Position numbers and translations under genes: made by a program. Positions 17,780 through 25,985 of a stretch of 49,868 bases of DNA are shown in pieces. The stretch covers positions 1 through 49,868 of the forward strand of contig JAEZRD010000041.1 of assembly GCA_023440975.1 (NCBI GenBank), read 5' to 3'. Position 1 is the first letter of the stretch, and each line of letters starts with the position of its first letter. Below the pieces are notes generated by a model, which was given only the letters and a program-made list of their open reading frames with translations, did no database searches and had not been told where the DNA came from. The stretch comes from Methanobacteriota archaeon (GTDB lineage Archaea; Methanobacteriota; Methanobacteria; Methanobacteriales; Methanobacteriaceae).

Positions 17780-18586
17780 TTAAGATACAGGAATAATCTT
17801 ATTTTCTCTAATTATTTTTGTTCCTTCTGGAGATTTAACCCATTCTAAGAATTTTTTAACTTCACCTGTAGGTTTCCCTTTTACAAGGAATAAGAAAGGT
17901 CTTTGTAATTTGTAATCTCCATTAGCAATTGTTTCTTCAGAAGGAGTTACACCATTTACTGAAAGTCCTTTAACATCACTACTCATGTGAGCAAAAGACA
18001 TATATCCTATTGCTCCAGGATCTGTCGATACAGCTTGTTTTACTGATTCTGTGGAACTTTGAACTATTGCTGTGGGCATTATTTTAGTTTTCCCCATTAT
18101 GAGACTTTGAAATGCGTCACGAGTACCTGAACCTTCTTCACGAGTTATAACATGAATTTCTTGGTTTTTTCCTCCGACTTCTTTCCAATTTGTGATATTA
18201 CCATTGAATATGTCTCTAATTTGGTCACTTGAAAGATCTGAAATGTTGTTTCCATTATTTACTCCAACAACTATTCCTTCTTTTCCTAATTCAACTTCAG
18301 TAATATTTTCTTTATCTGAAGAATCTAGCTCTTTAGAGCTCATTCCAATATCAGTGATTCCTTGATGAGTACTTCTTATACCCATTCCAGAACCCCCTCC
18401 TTGTACACTTATTTTTAAATTGGATTGATTTGCCATGTAAGCATCTGCTAATTCTTCTGCTAAAGGTTGTACACTTGTAGAACCTACAATATCCATTCTT
18501 TGAACATTTAAACCTGGAACTATAAGTAAACAAAGGACTATTATAGCTATTATTATTCCAATTACCCATTTATATCTTGATTTCAT
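17780..18586 (-). CDS. pstS: Phosphate-binding protein PstS (copy 1)
   Basis: A 268-residue phosphate-binding protein with an uncleaved-looking N-terminal hydrophobic segment (about residues 8-24) and no lipobox cysteine, so it is probably tethered to the outer face of the membrane. Phosphate-contact segments are GSTSVQPLAE, GGGSGMGI and TREEGSGTRDAF. It is a paralogue of the adjacent PstS (18810-19619), with the same layout throughout. TATA-like sequence (CTTTTATATTTATAG, minus strand) lies shortly before the ATG, so it may have its own promoter as well as read-through. Confidence 0.94.
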   Translation of the reverse strand: MKSRYKWVIGIIIAIIVLCLLIVPGLNVQRMDIVGSTSVQPLAEELADAYMANQSNLKISVQGGGSGMGIRSTHQGITDIGMSSKELDSSDKENITEVELGKEGIVVGVNNGNNISDLSSDQIRDIFNGNITNWKEVGGKNQEIHVITREEGSGTRDAFQSLIMGKTKIMPTAIVQSSTESVKQAVSTDPGAIGYMSFAHMSSDVKGLSVNGVTPSEETIANGDYKLQRPFLFLVKGKPTGEVKKFLEWVKSPEGTKIIRENKIIPVS

Positions 18587-18809
18587 TTTTTTAATTCCCG
18601 TCTATAAATATAAAAGATTATAATAAATTTTTAAAATTTAACAAAATTACTATAATTTTAATAATTATAAATGTATTATAATTTAATAATTATAATGTTT
18701 TAGAGGAAATCAAATCGATTACATAAAAAAAATGGAAAAAAGAAAAAAATTCTTTAAATTTTAGTTTTTTTATACATTTTTAGTTTTTCTTAAGCAGTAT
18801 TAATTTGTA

Positions 18810-19619
18810 TTATTTGGTTGAAGGTACGATTTTCTCTTGTTCTAATACTTTTTTACCTTCATCTCCCATTGCCCAATCAATGAATTTTTTGGTTTCACCA
18901 GTTGGTTCTCCTTTGGTTAGGAATAGGAATGGTCTTTGTAATTTATAAGATCCATCACCAATTGTACTATCAGATGCACTTACTCCATCTAAACTTACTG
19001 CTTTTACATCTTTAGACATATGTGCATAAGATATAAAACCAATTGCATTAGGGTCTTGTGCTACTGATTGTTTTACAGCTTCTGTGGAACTTTGTACTAC
19101 TGCATCGCTTTTTACTGAATCATTACCTAGAACTATTTTTTTAAATGAATCTAAGGTTCCTGATCCTTCTTCACGAGTTATTAAATCGATTGTACCAGAA
19201 CTTCCGCCTACTTGATTCCAATTTGTTATTTTACCTGAGTAAATATCTTTTAATTGGCTTAATGTTAAGTCGGAAACACTATTTTTATTATTTACTACAA
19301 CTACAATACCATCGTTACCTAGTTTGTATTGCTTTAATCCTGCGGCATCGGCACCTTTTACATCTTTGGAACTAGTTCCTATATCTGCGGTTCCTTCTTG
19401 GGCACTTTTGATACCTACACTGGATCCTCCACCTTGGACGTTGATTTGTACTCCAGGATGTGTTGCATTATATTTTGCTACAAGTTGTTCGGCTACTGGT
19501 TGAACACTAGTTGAACCTACTATATCAACTTTTTGAGCACTTGATGTAGTAACTACAAGAAATGCTGCGGCTATTATAATTATTATAGCAATTATTGCTA
19601 TTTTTCTACTTTTTTTCAT
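18810..19619 (-). CDS. pstS: Phosphate-binding protein PstS (copy 2)
   Basis: A 269-residue paralogue of the next gene: N-terminal membrane anchor (about residues 7-24), then GSTSVQPVAEQ, GGGSSVGIKSAQEG and TREEGSGTLDSF phosphate-binding segments. GGTGAGAATG precedes the ATG at 19619. Upstream are a TATA-like CTTTATAAG (minus strand, about 19659-19667) and a near-palindrome at 19674-19695. A T-rich stretch on the minus strand at 18721-18750 follows the gene and may end part of its transcripts, so binding protein could be made in excess of the permease. Confidence 0.94.
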   Translation of the reverse strand: MKKSRKIAIIAIIIIIAAAFLVVTTSSAQKVDIVGSTSVQPVAEQLVAKYNATHPGVQINVQGGGSSVGIKSAQEGTADIGTSSKDVKGADAAGLKQYKLGNDGIVVVVNNKNSVSDLTLSQLKDIYSGKITNWNQVGGSSGTIDLITREEGSGTLDSFKKIVLGNDSVKSDAVVQSSTEAVKQSVAQDPNAIGFISYAHMSKDVKAVSLDGVSASDSTIGDGSYKLQRPFLFLTKGEPTGETKKFIDWAMGDEGKKVLEQEKIVPSTK

Positions 19620-19673
19620 AATTCATTCTCACCCAATTAAAAGGTAGTAAATTTTTACTTATAAAGGTTTCCA

Positions 19674-19695
19674 TAATGTGAATGAATTTACACAT
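19674..19695. promoter_or_regulatory. Near-palindrome upstream of the pstS2 TATA box
   Basis: TGTGAAT and ATTTACACA flank a 2-nt centre and are complementary apart from one or two bases. The site lies just upstream of the TATA-like sequence at about 19659-19667, where an archaeal activator could bind. It may be a phosphate-control site, and the HTH-PhoU encoded next door is a possible binder. Confidence 0.35.
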
Positions 19696-19791
19696 AATAG
19701 GAACTAAATGGTGAAAAAGAATGAATAAAAAAAATACAAAATTCACAAAACAGGAACAAAAATAGACTTAAAGTTAAAAAAATAAAAAAAA

Positions 19792-20673
19792 TTACTCACG
19801 GAAAGTCCGTGGAGTAATAGGACGAGGAATATCCTTATGATACTCAGCAGCAGTATCCATAATCTCAACACTAATATCCCCCATACGTTCAAAAGCCTTC
19901 ACAACACGAGATAAATACAAATAATAATTAGAATGCTGAGTATCATCAAAACTAGTATCTGCCATCTGAGAAGCAATACAATTCATAGCTTTCTTCTGCA
20001 AATCATGCATTTTCTCCTCACAATCCATAAGATCCCCTCTAACAGAAAGTTTACCATTAATAAAAGCATCCATAGCAATATCAATAGACTTCTGAGCATT
20101 CTTATGCATTTTTTTCAAAAACTTCAAAATATCATCATCAACCGCCAAATCATCATTAATAGTGAACTTAGCAATATGACCAGAATAATCACCAATACGC
20201 TCTAAATCATAAGCAACTTCAGTATAAATAGTAACCTTAGAAAATTTAGAATGAGGATCAATATTCACAATAGTTTCAACAGAATTACGAACCTTCTCAT
20301 TCATATTATTAGTAGCATAATCCATTTCAAGAGCTTCCCCAGCAATCACTTTATCATTTTCCACAACTGAATTAAAAGCAGCCTCAACCTCAGATTTAAC
20401 ATGATTACTCATATTCTGCAACATATTCTTAATTAAAAGATTTCCAGAATACTCTGGAGAATCAACATCCTCACCATATAATTCCTCATACTTTTTTAAA
20501 TCTATGATATAAGCCCTTTTAACAACTTCCTCTTTAACCAATGGTTGTAAAAGTTGAGTAACATAACGACGAGTAATACCTAATTTATCAGCTATTTCAT
20601 CCTGAGTAGAAGGATTTTCATACAAAATCACATCTAAAATATCTTTTAAAGTCCTATTTCCTTTATTTGGCAT
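19792..20673 (-). CDS. PhoU domain protein with N-terminal winged-helix DNA-binding domain
   Basis: A 293-residue fusion. Residues about 8-60 form a winged helix-turn-helix (TLKDILDVILYENPSTQDEI, then ADKLGITRRYVTQLLQPLV). The rest is a two-repeat PhoU region with VAYDLERIGDYSGHIAKF and VVKAFERMGDISVEIMD signatures. Such archaeal fusions are thought to act as phosphate-responsive transcription regulators. The ATG at 20673 is preferred over upstream TTG codons. No ribosome binding site precedes it, so the transcript may be leaderless or nearly so. It is upstream of, and on the same strand as, pstS2-pstS1-pstC-pstA-pstB-phoU. Confidence 0.9.
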   Translation of the reverse strand: MPNKGNRTLKDILDVILYENPSTQDEIADKLGITRRYVTQLLQPLVKEEVVKRAYIIDLKKYEELYGEDVDSPEYSGNLLIKNMLQNMSNHVKSEVEAAFNSVVENDKVIAGEALEMDYATNNMNEKVRNSVETIVNIDPHSKFSKVTIYTEVAYDLERIGDYSGHIAKFTINDDLAVDDDILKFLKKMHKNAQKSIDIAMDAFINGKLSVRGDLMDCEEKMHDLQKKAMNCIASQMADTSFDDTQHSNYYLYLSRVVKAFERMGDISVEIMDTAAEYHKDIPRPITPRTFRE

Positions 20674-20808
20674 AAAAATCAACAAAATTTATAATTATAT
20701 TAATTATTATTTTAAAAACAAAAACTAATAAATATTTCTAAAAACATGAACAAAAATAGTTAAAATAGGAAATAAAAAAAATTATTTCCCAAAAAAATTC
20801 TTTAAAGA

Positions 20809-22854
20809 TTAAGGATTCACAACCATAGTAGTACTATTAGAAACAGAACTATAACAATCAGAACCAGCATAAGAACAAACAACAGTATAATTACCTGGAG
20901 CTAAATTAATAGCTAATTGATATGCCCCTTCAGTATCTGTAGTAACCCAATAAACTTTACTAGCCCCACTAGATAAACGAGTCAAATTCAAACCAATATG
21001 CTGACCCACCAAAGGACTACCAGAAATAGTTTGTAAAATTCCAGTTAAATTTTGTGCAACACCATAAACCCCAATAAACTTATTAACAGTTAATAAAGTG
21101 GAATTCTTTTCAAAACTTAAAACTTCAATTGAATTATTACAATTAGAAGATAAACAAGTCTCATTACCATAATATGTTCCTTGCACTAAATAAGATCCAG
21201 GAGATAAATTAATTGGTAAATAAACATTACCCTCAGTATCTGTAGTAACCCAATAAACTTTACTAGCTCCACTAGATAAACGAGTCAAATTCAAACCAAT
21301 ATGCTGACCCACCAAAGGATTACCTTTACTATCACTTAATTTAGCAGTATAATTTAATCCTTGACCATAATTTTCAGTGAAATTTTCACCAGATAAAACT
21401 GTTATTATACTTGAAGTAGTATCTAAAACAGCAGTTTTTAAAATTACATTTTCGGCTTGTGAATAATTAGCAGCAATAACAGATTGCCCTTCATGATTTA
21501 CAGTATAATTAGCACTAATTAATCCTTCATCAGAAGTTAAATTAGATATAGACATTCCATCAACAAGTAAATTAACTAATCCTCCAGTTATAGTGTTATC
21601 ATTATCATCAGTAATTGAAGCAGTTATATTTACAATATCCCCATTATTTACTTTAATTGTTTGATTATTCAATAAAGTAATATAAACATTTGATAAAATT
21701 CCAAGATTATAAATTTCATTTCCTTTTGAATAAGCTTCACAATTAATTATAGTATTATTTTTTAAAGTTAATGTAGAATATTCATTATAAATAGCTCCAC
21801 CTGTTTTAGAAGTATTGTTTGTGAATATAGAATTTTGTATTGTCATTAAACTATAATACCAATAATTAATCACAGCTCCACCATTTAATCGACCAGTATT
21901 ACTATCAAAAGTACACTTATCAATTAAACAGGACCCAATCAAACCATTTAATGCATTAGCAGAATATATTGCTCCTGCTCCATAGGCAGAATTTCCTTTA
22001 AATAAACATTGAACAATTGTAGAATAAGTTCTATCATTTAAATATATTGCTCCACCTATACCAGATTGACTTGCCTGATTATTAATAAATGTTGAATTAT
22101 AAACATTTAAATAACCTTTATTTTGATAAATAGCCCCACCATTTTGTTTATAAGCTAAATTATCAATGAAAATAGTATTATAAATATTACCCGTACCATA
22201 AAGATCATAGATAGCTGCTCCACCATCACAACCAGTATTAACTATAGTGTTATTAATAAATTTAGAATTATTCACGGTTAATTTACCTATAAGATTATAA
22301 ATAGCTCCACCATATTGTGCTGAATTATTCTTAAAAATACAATTATTAATAGTTAATACTCCATCATTTTTTTGGATAGCTCCACCAACTTCCTGTAATT
22401 CAACAGTACTACCATTAGTAAATGTTAAATTATTAAGTGAAACTGTAACAAATTTACTGTTTATAATAAAAATATGAGTATTATTAAAAGCAGAAATTAT
22501 TGTATTCTCATTACTTTCCCCAATTAAATTAACACTTTTATTTAATTCATAATTACTAACCAAATATGTACCATTAGAAATATATATTGATTGTCCTCCA
22601 GTATTTGCATCTAATCCTTCCTGTATTGTTTTAAAAGGATGAGATTCTGAACCATCCCCAGATTCATTTACATTAGATGAAATATACCAATTATAACCAG
22701 AATTATTAGAATTTAATGAATCAGATAAATTAACATTAGTTCCAGACATTGTGTTATTGTTAGATATATCCTCTGCACTTACAAATGGAATTAAACAAAT
22801 AATCAATATGCAAAATATTGCTAATGGAATAAATTTATGAAAAATTTTAGTCAT
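20809..22854 (-). CDS. Adhesin-like secreted protein with beta-helix and Ig-like repeats
   Basis: A 681-residue secreted protein. The signal peptide spans about residues 1-28 (ends PFVSAED). Residues about 55-390 are a right-handed beta-helix of the polymorphic outer-membrane/Pbh1 type, with many GGAIYN-like turns and NNTF/NCIF rungs. Then come three Ig-like beta domains, two of which carry a near-identical 31-residue block starting PLVGQHIGLNLTRLSSG. It ends after the last Ig-like domain without a membrane anchor or sorting motif. The ATG at 22854 has GGGAGG upstream; an earlier in-frame start at 22950 would add an unrelated extension before the signal peptide and is rejected. Probably cell-wall associated and involved in host or syntrophic contact. 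Confidence 0.85.
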   Translation of the reverse strand: MTKIFHKFIPLAIFCILIICLIPFVSAEDISNNNTMSGTNVNLSDSLNSNNSGYNWYISSNVNESGDGSESHPFKTIQEGLDANTGGQSIYISNGTYLVSNYELNKSVNLIGESNENTIISAFNNTHIFIINSKFVTVSLNNLTFTNGSTVELQEVGGAIQKNDGVLTINNCIFKNNSAQYGGAIYNLIGKLTVNNSKFINNTIVNTGCDGGAAIYDLYGTGNIYNTIFIDNLAYKQNGGAIYQNKGYLNVYNSTFINNQASQSGIGGAIYLNDRTYSTIVQCLFKGNSAYGAGAIYSANALNGLIGSCLIDKCTFDSNTGRLNGGAVINYWYYSLMTIQNSIFTNNTSKTGGAIYNEYSTLTLKNNTIINCEAYSKGNEIYNLGILSNVYITLLNNQTIKVNNGDIVNITASITDDNDNTITGGLVNLLVDGMSISNLTSDEGLISANYTVNHEGQSVIAANYSQAENVILKTAVLDTTSSIITVLSGENFTENYGQGLNYTAKLSDSKGNPLVGQHIGLNLTRLSSGASKVYWVTTDTEGNVYLPINLSPGSYLVQGTYYGNETCLSSNCNNSIEVLSFEKNSTLLTVNKFIGVYGVAQNLTGILQTISGSPLVGQHIGLNLTRLSSGASKVYWVTTDTEGAYQLAINLAPGNYTVVCSYAGSDCYSSVSNSTTMVVNP
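20928..21021 (-). repeat. 94-bp direct repeat, copy A, in the adhesin gene
   Basis: Matches 21231-21324 at 91 of 94 positions by eye, offset exactly 303 bases (101 codons). It encodes the shared TTDTEG/PLVGQHIG block of two neighbouring Ig-like domains. Confidence 0.85.
21231..21324 (-). repeat. 94-bp direct repeat, copy B, in the adhesin gene
   Basis: Second copy of the block at 20928-21021. The flanking parts of the two Ig-like domains are far less alike, so the block looks recently homogenised. Confidence 0.85.
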
Positions 22855-23114
22855 AAAAGTTTTATCCTCCCAATAGTTAAATAAATATAATTTAATATTT
22901 AAAAAACAGATAATTAAATGAATAAATTTTAGAATAAAAGAATCTAACAAAATTATTAAATAATAATTAAATGTTTTTCATTTAATTATTTTAATCAATA
23001 TTAAATATAAATTTTTCAATATGAATTAATAATTATATCGTTTAATGAAAAAAATATATAAATAAATATAACATCAAAATAAGAATATTAAAAATAAACT
23101 AAAAGTTGATTATT

Positions 23115-23387
23115 ATGCCTGATAAAAACAGCACAGAATATAAAATAGCAGAAAGGACTGTTGAAAAAAAGATGGGTTTTTATAAACATTTAATTATTTA
23201 CTTAATAGTTAATATAATTTTAATCTTAATCAATGTTTTTATAAATCCTGGAAACTGGTGGTTCTATTGGGTAACTGTATTTTGGGGAATTGGTGTAATA
23301 TGTCACTTTTTAAGTGTTTTTACATTAACATCAAAAAAAGCATCAGAATGGAAAGAAAAACAAATAGAAAAAGAGTTAAAAAAATAA
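23115..23387 (+). CDS. 2TM domain protein
   Basis: A 90-residue protein matching the small 2TM-domain family: an N-terminal charged helix (ERTVEKKMGFYKHL), two membrane segments (about residues 25-41 and 50-67) joined by a short NPGNWWFYW loop, and a basic C-terminal helix. ATG at 23115 is chosen over a TTG three codons upstream. The ribosome binding site is weak. It converges on the next gene with only two bases between their stops. Family function is unknown. The region 22855-23114 upstream is AT-rich and holds only the promoters of the two divergent genes. Confidence 0.85.
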   Translation: MPDKNSTEYKIAERTVEKKMGFYKHLIIYLIVNIILILINVFINPGNWWFYWVTVFWGIGVICHFLSVFTLTSKKASEWKEKQIEKELKK

Positions 23388-23389
23388 AT

Positions 23390-24292
23390 TTAATTCTTTT
23401 TATCTCCAAATTTATTATTAAAAAATTTAGTAGTTTTATTAGAAGCATTAAGTGTTTTTCCAGAATTAATTGCTAATGATTTTTTAGATTCATATTCAGA
23501 TTCTTCATAACCATTATTTCTAATAACTTTTTTTCTAGGGTAATAATTAGATTGTGAATTATTTCTAACCTCATTATTATAATGTTGGTTTCTTGTTTCA
23601 GCCATTTCTAATTCATCAAAATCTAAAGGATCATAATATTGTGCTCTTCTAGGCATATAATCCCCATTACGATAAACTTTTGGTTCTTCATCACGAGATC
23701 TAAATATACTACTTAAAACTCCCACTATGATAATTAATAATAATAATAAAATTATTAATGCAATCCAGAAATCTAATTTATCTAATACTTTATCTGCTAA
23801 GAAGAATAATTTACTACCTATCAACATTGTATTATTTAAATCAACAAGCCCTCTAGCAAGTAAAATTCCTCCTGTAAAAAATACTAATACTCCATTTCTC
23901 TTTGGAATGTTATTGCTATTTAAAAATGGATAAAAACTTAAAACAATCATACCTAATCCCATTACCCGGAATAGATTTTGATTTGTTGCAGTTTCAAGCA
24001 TATTAAATATTTGAACAAAATTATAATGGAATGTTGCTAAGACAAATATTAATTCTATAATAGTTATAACAATAAGTGGGAGCAAATAAACTATTTCCCC
24101 CCCAATATTATATTTCTTAAATTCCTTATTTTCTAACCTTGATTCAGAATAGGTAGAAAGTGCTTGATAAATTATAGAACTTAATACAGACCCTATAACT
24201 GTTCCTGTAAGTCCTAAAGTTGCGGTGGTTAATGCAACTATGCCTGAAATCAATCCAGCCATAATAATATTAAAATGGTTCTTTTTAGACAT
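23390..24292 (-). CDS. Multi-pass membrane protein with a charged cytosolic tail, unknown function
   Basis: A 300-residue protein with about six hydrophobic segments in the first 200 residues (around 8-38, 70-95, 110-125, 130-148 and 175-200 as seen by eye). A Gly/Thr-rich first segment (GLISGIVALTTATLGLTG) resembles a glycine-zipper membrane domain. The last 95 or so residues are hydrophilic, Tyr/Asn/Arg-rich and probably disordered. GGAGGA precedes the ATG at 24292. No enzyme motif is visible. I do not recognise a named family. Confidence 0.75.
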   Translation of the reverse strand: MSKKNHFNIIMAGLISGIVALTTATLGLTGTVIGSVLSSIIYQALSTYSESRLENKEFKKYNIGGEIVYLLPLIVITIIELIFVLATFHYNFVQIFNMLETATNQNLFRVMGLGMIVLSFYPFLNSNNIPKRNGVLVFFTGGILLARGLVDLNNTMLIGSKLFFLADKVLDKLDFWIALIILLLLLIIIVGVLSSIFRSRDEEPKVYRNGDYMPRRAQYYDPLDFDELEMAETRNQHYNNEVRNNSQSNYYPRKKVIRNNGYEESEYESKKSLAINSGKTLNASNKTTKFFNNKFGDKKN

Positions 24293-24514
24293 TTTCTCCT
24301 CCAATTATTTAGTCTAGTACACTTAATTTTATATTCACATATTATTTTGGTGGAATCAATATGCAAACTATCATTACAATTTAATGTTAATTTTAGAATT
24401 TAATAAAATTTTCTATCTATATATAATTATAAAAAATATCATATAAACTTATGTATTGTAAAATTTTCAAAATAAAAAAATTATAGATTAAAAGTAAATT
24501 CAAGAATAAATAAG

Positions 24515-24587
24515 AGCCTTAGGGGGGATTCGAACCCCCGACTTCCACCTTACCAAGGTGGCGCTCTACCGGCTGAGCCACTAAGGC
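24515..24587 (-). tRNA. tRNA-Thr (GGT)
   Basis: A 73-nt cloverleaf with a 7-bp acceptor stem (GCCTTAG with CTAAGGC), D arm TGGCTCAGCCGGTAGAGC, anticodon stem CCACC/GGTGG around loop TTGGTAA (anticodon GGT), and T-loop GGTTCGAATCC. No CCA is encoded and no intron is present. Confidence 0.97.
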
Positions 24588-24622
24588 TTTAGTATACTAA
24601 TGAAATAAAAAGTAGAATAAAT

Positions 24623-24634
24623 CATCATATATAC
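24623..24634 (-). promoter_or_regulatory. TATA box of tRNA-Thr
   Basis: GTATATATGATG on the minus strand, about 36-47 bases before the mature tRNA 5' end. The TATATATGATG core is identical to the one before tRNA-Leu. Confidence 0.55.
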
Positions 24635-24668
24635 AGTTATAACTCTAAAAAAATGATTTATATAATAT

Positions 24669-24756
<88 letters not shown>

Positions 24757-24785
24757 ATACTACAACATTGTAATTTAAGATTAAC

Positions 24786-24798
24786 ATCATATATAAAG
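24786..24798 (-). promoter_or_regulatory. TATA box of tRNA-Leu
   Basis: TTTATATATGATG on the minus strand, about 30-42 bases before the mature 5' end. It shares TATATATGATG with the tRNA-Thr promoter, so TATA plus the following bases seem conserved in tRNA promoters here. Confidence 0.6.
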
Positions 24799-24974
24799 TT
24801 AATGGTTATTATGAAAATTTAAAAAAATATTTCTTAAAAAAAATAAAGCTCAAAAAAAGAAAATTAACACAAAAAGGAAAATCTAAGATTAAATTTCACT
24901 ATTTTTAAAAAAATTTATAAACTTTAAAGAAATTAAAATTATATACTATTAAAATTTTATAATGGAGACAAAAA

Positions 24975-25139
24975 TTGAAAATTGATGATGATGCATGTGG
25001 GGTATGTGAAGATTGCATTGATGTATGCCCATTAAAAGTAATTAAAAGAAATGTATTCAAAATAGTTATTAAAGATGGATGTGATAACTGTGGAAAATGC
25101 ATTGAAATATGTCCCTGTGGAGCCATTATAGAAGAATAA
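24975..25139 (+). CDS. Small 2[4Fe-4S] ferredoxin
   Basis: A 54-residue ferredoxin. Its two clusters are bound by Cys8-x2-Cys11-x2-Cys14-x3-Cys18-Pro and Cys36-x2-Cys39-x2-Cys42-x3-Cys46-Pro, so it is a complete bacterial-type low-potential ferredoxin. There is no in-frame ATG. TTG at 24975 is the start, supported by GGAG seven bases upstream, with a TATA-like AAATTTATAAACTTT at 24909-24923. It lies 24 bases before the DUF4330-like gene on the same strand, an unusual partner for a soluble electron carrier. Confidence 0.88.
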   Translation: MKIDDDACGVCEDCIDVCPLKVIKRNVFKIVIKDGCDNCGKCIEICPCGAIIEE

Positions 25140-25163
25140 AAAGTGAATAGGAAGTTTAAAAAA

Positions 25164-25955
25164 ATGAAATTACCCAAATTTTTAAAAAAATTTAATATAA
25201 TTGATTGGTTAATTATCATATGCATTATTTTAGCAATATGCTTTGCATTTATTTACGTAGCAACAGACGATAATGGAACTGAATCTACATCAATAGATAC
25301 AACCACTATGAGTAAAATTGGGCAAAAATATTCAGAGTATTATATGGAAGGAGATATTGTTAACACAACTATTAATGGATATAATGCAACAAGTGGTAAA
25401 TATATAACACTAACTGGAACTGTACTGTGGGAAGATGATGATTCTGGAGCAAAAACAAAATTATTAATAGACTCTGGAGGACAACATTATCTTGCTGCTT
25501 CATATGATGATGTGAAAAATGCGGATATTTATATTGATAAATTGACTTTAGATAAAACCGATCAAAAATATAATAACACCGTCGAAGTTACTATAAGTCC
25601 AATGAAAGTTAACACATTAAGTGATTTAATTAAAGGAATTCCGAATGGTACTAATTATGAGATTTCTGCAGAAGTTGGATCAACACATAAAGATAGTCAA
25701 GTTTATCAAGAAATAACAAATCAGTTATATGCAAATCATTATAGAATAAGTATTAAACCAAATAATGCTGCAATTCAGGATCAAATAGAAATTGAAAAAG
25801 CAACAGCAAATGAAATTAATATTGCAAGCAATATTCTAGGCCAAATAGATGGTCAAAGTAATTTAATTAAAATACGTGTTTATAATTGTAACAATAACAC
25901 ATTACAAGAAATTAAAAATAATTATAATGTTACCAATGTAGAATATGTATCCTAA
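25164..25955 (+). CDS. DUF4330-like membrane-anchored extracytoplasmic protein
   Basis: A 263-residue protein with one N-terminal membrane segment (about residues 13-32, after a basic KLPKFLKKF start) and a large outside domain of alternating beta strands. The N-terminal FNIIDWLIIICIILA layout and the following GDIVNTTINGY strand resemble DUF4330 proteins, though I am not certain. ATG at 25164, with AGGAAG upstream, is preferred over a GTG at 25143. It precedes the Wzy-like polymerase on the same strand, so it may assist polymer export or assembly. Confidence 0.72.
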   Translation: MKLPKFLKKFNIIDWLIIICIILAICFAFIYVATDDNGTESTSIDTTTMSKIGQKYSEYYMEGDIVNTTINGYNATSGKYITLTGTVLWEDDDSGAKTKLLIDSGGQHYLAASYDDVKNADIYIDKLTLDKTDQKYNNTVEVTISPMKVNTLSDLIKGIPNGTNYEISAEVGSTHKDSQVYQEITNQLYANHYRISIKPNNAAIQDQIEIEKATANEINIASNILGQIDGQSNLIKIRVYNCNNNTLQEIKNNYNVTNVEYVS

Positions 25956-25985
25956 AATTTGGTTTTTAATTAATATGTGAAAAAT

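Noticed and set aside
22855..22950. N-terminal extension of the beta-helix adhesin
   Set aside because: The extension precedes a good signal peptide and contains the GGGAGG site that serves the ATG at 22854.
24905..25225. Minus-strand 106-residue frame across the small ferredoxin gene
   Set aside because: Antisense of a clear ferredoxin with two complete cluster motifs and a ribosome binding site.
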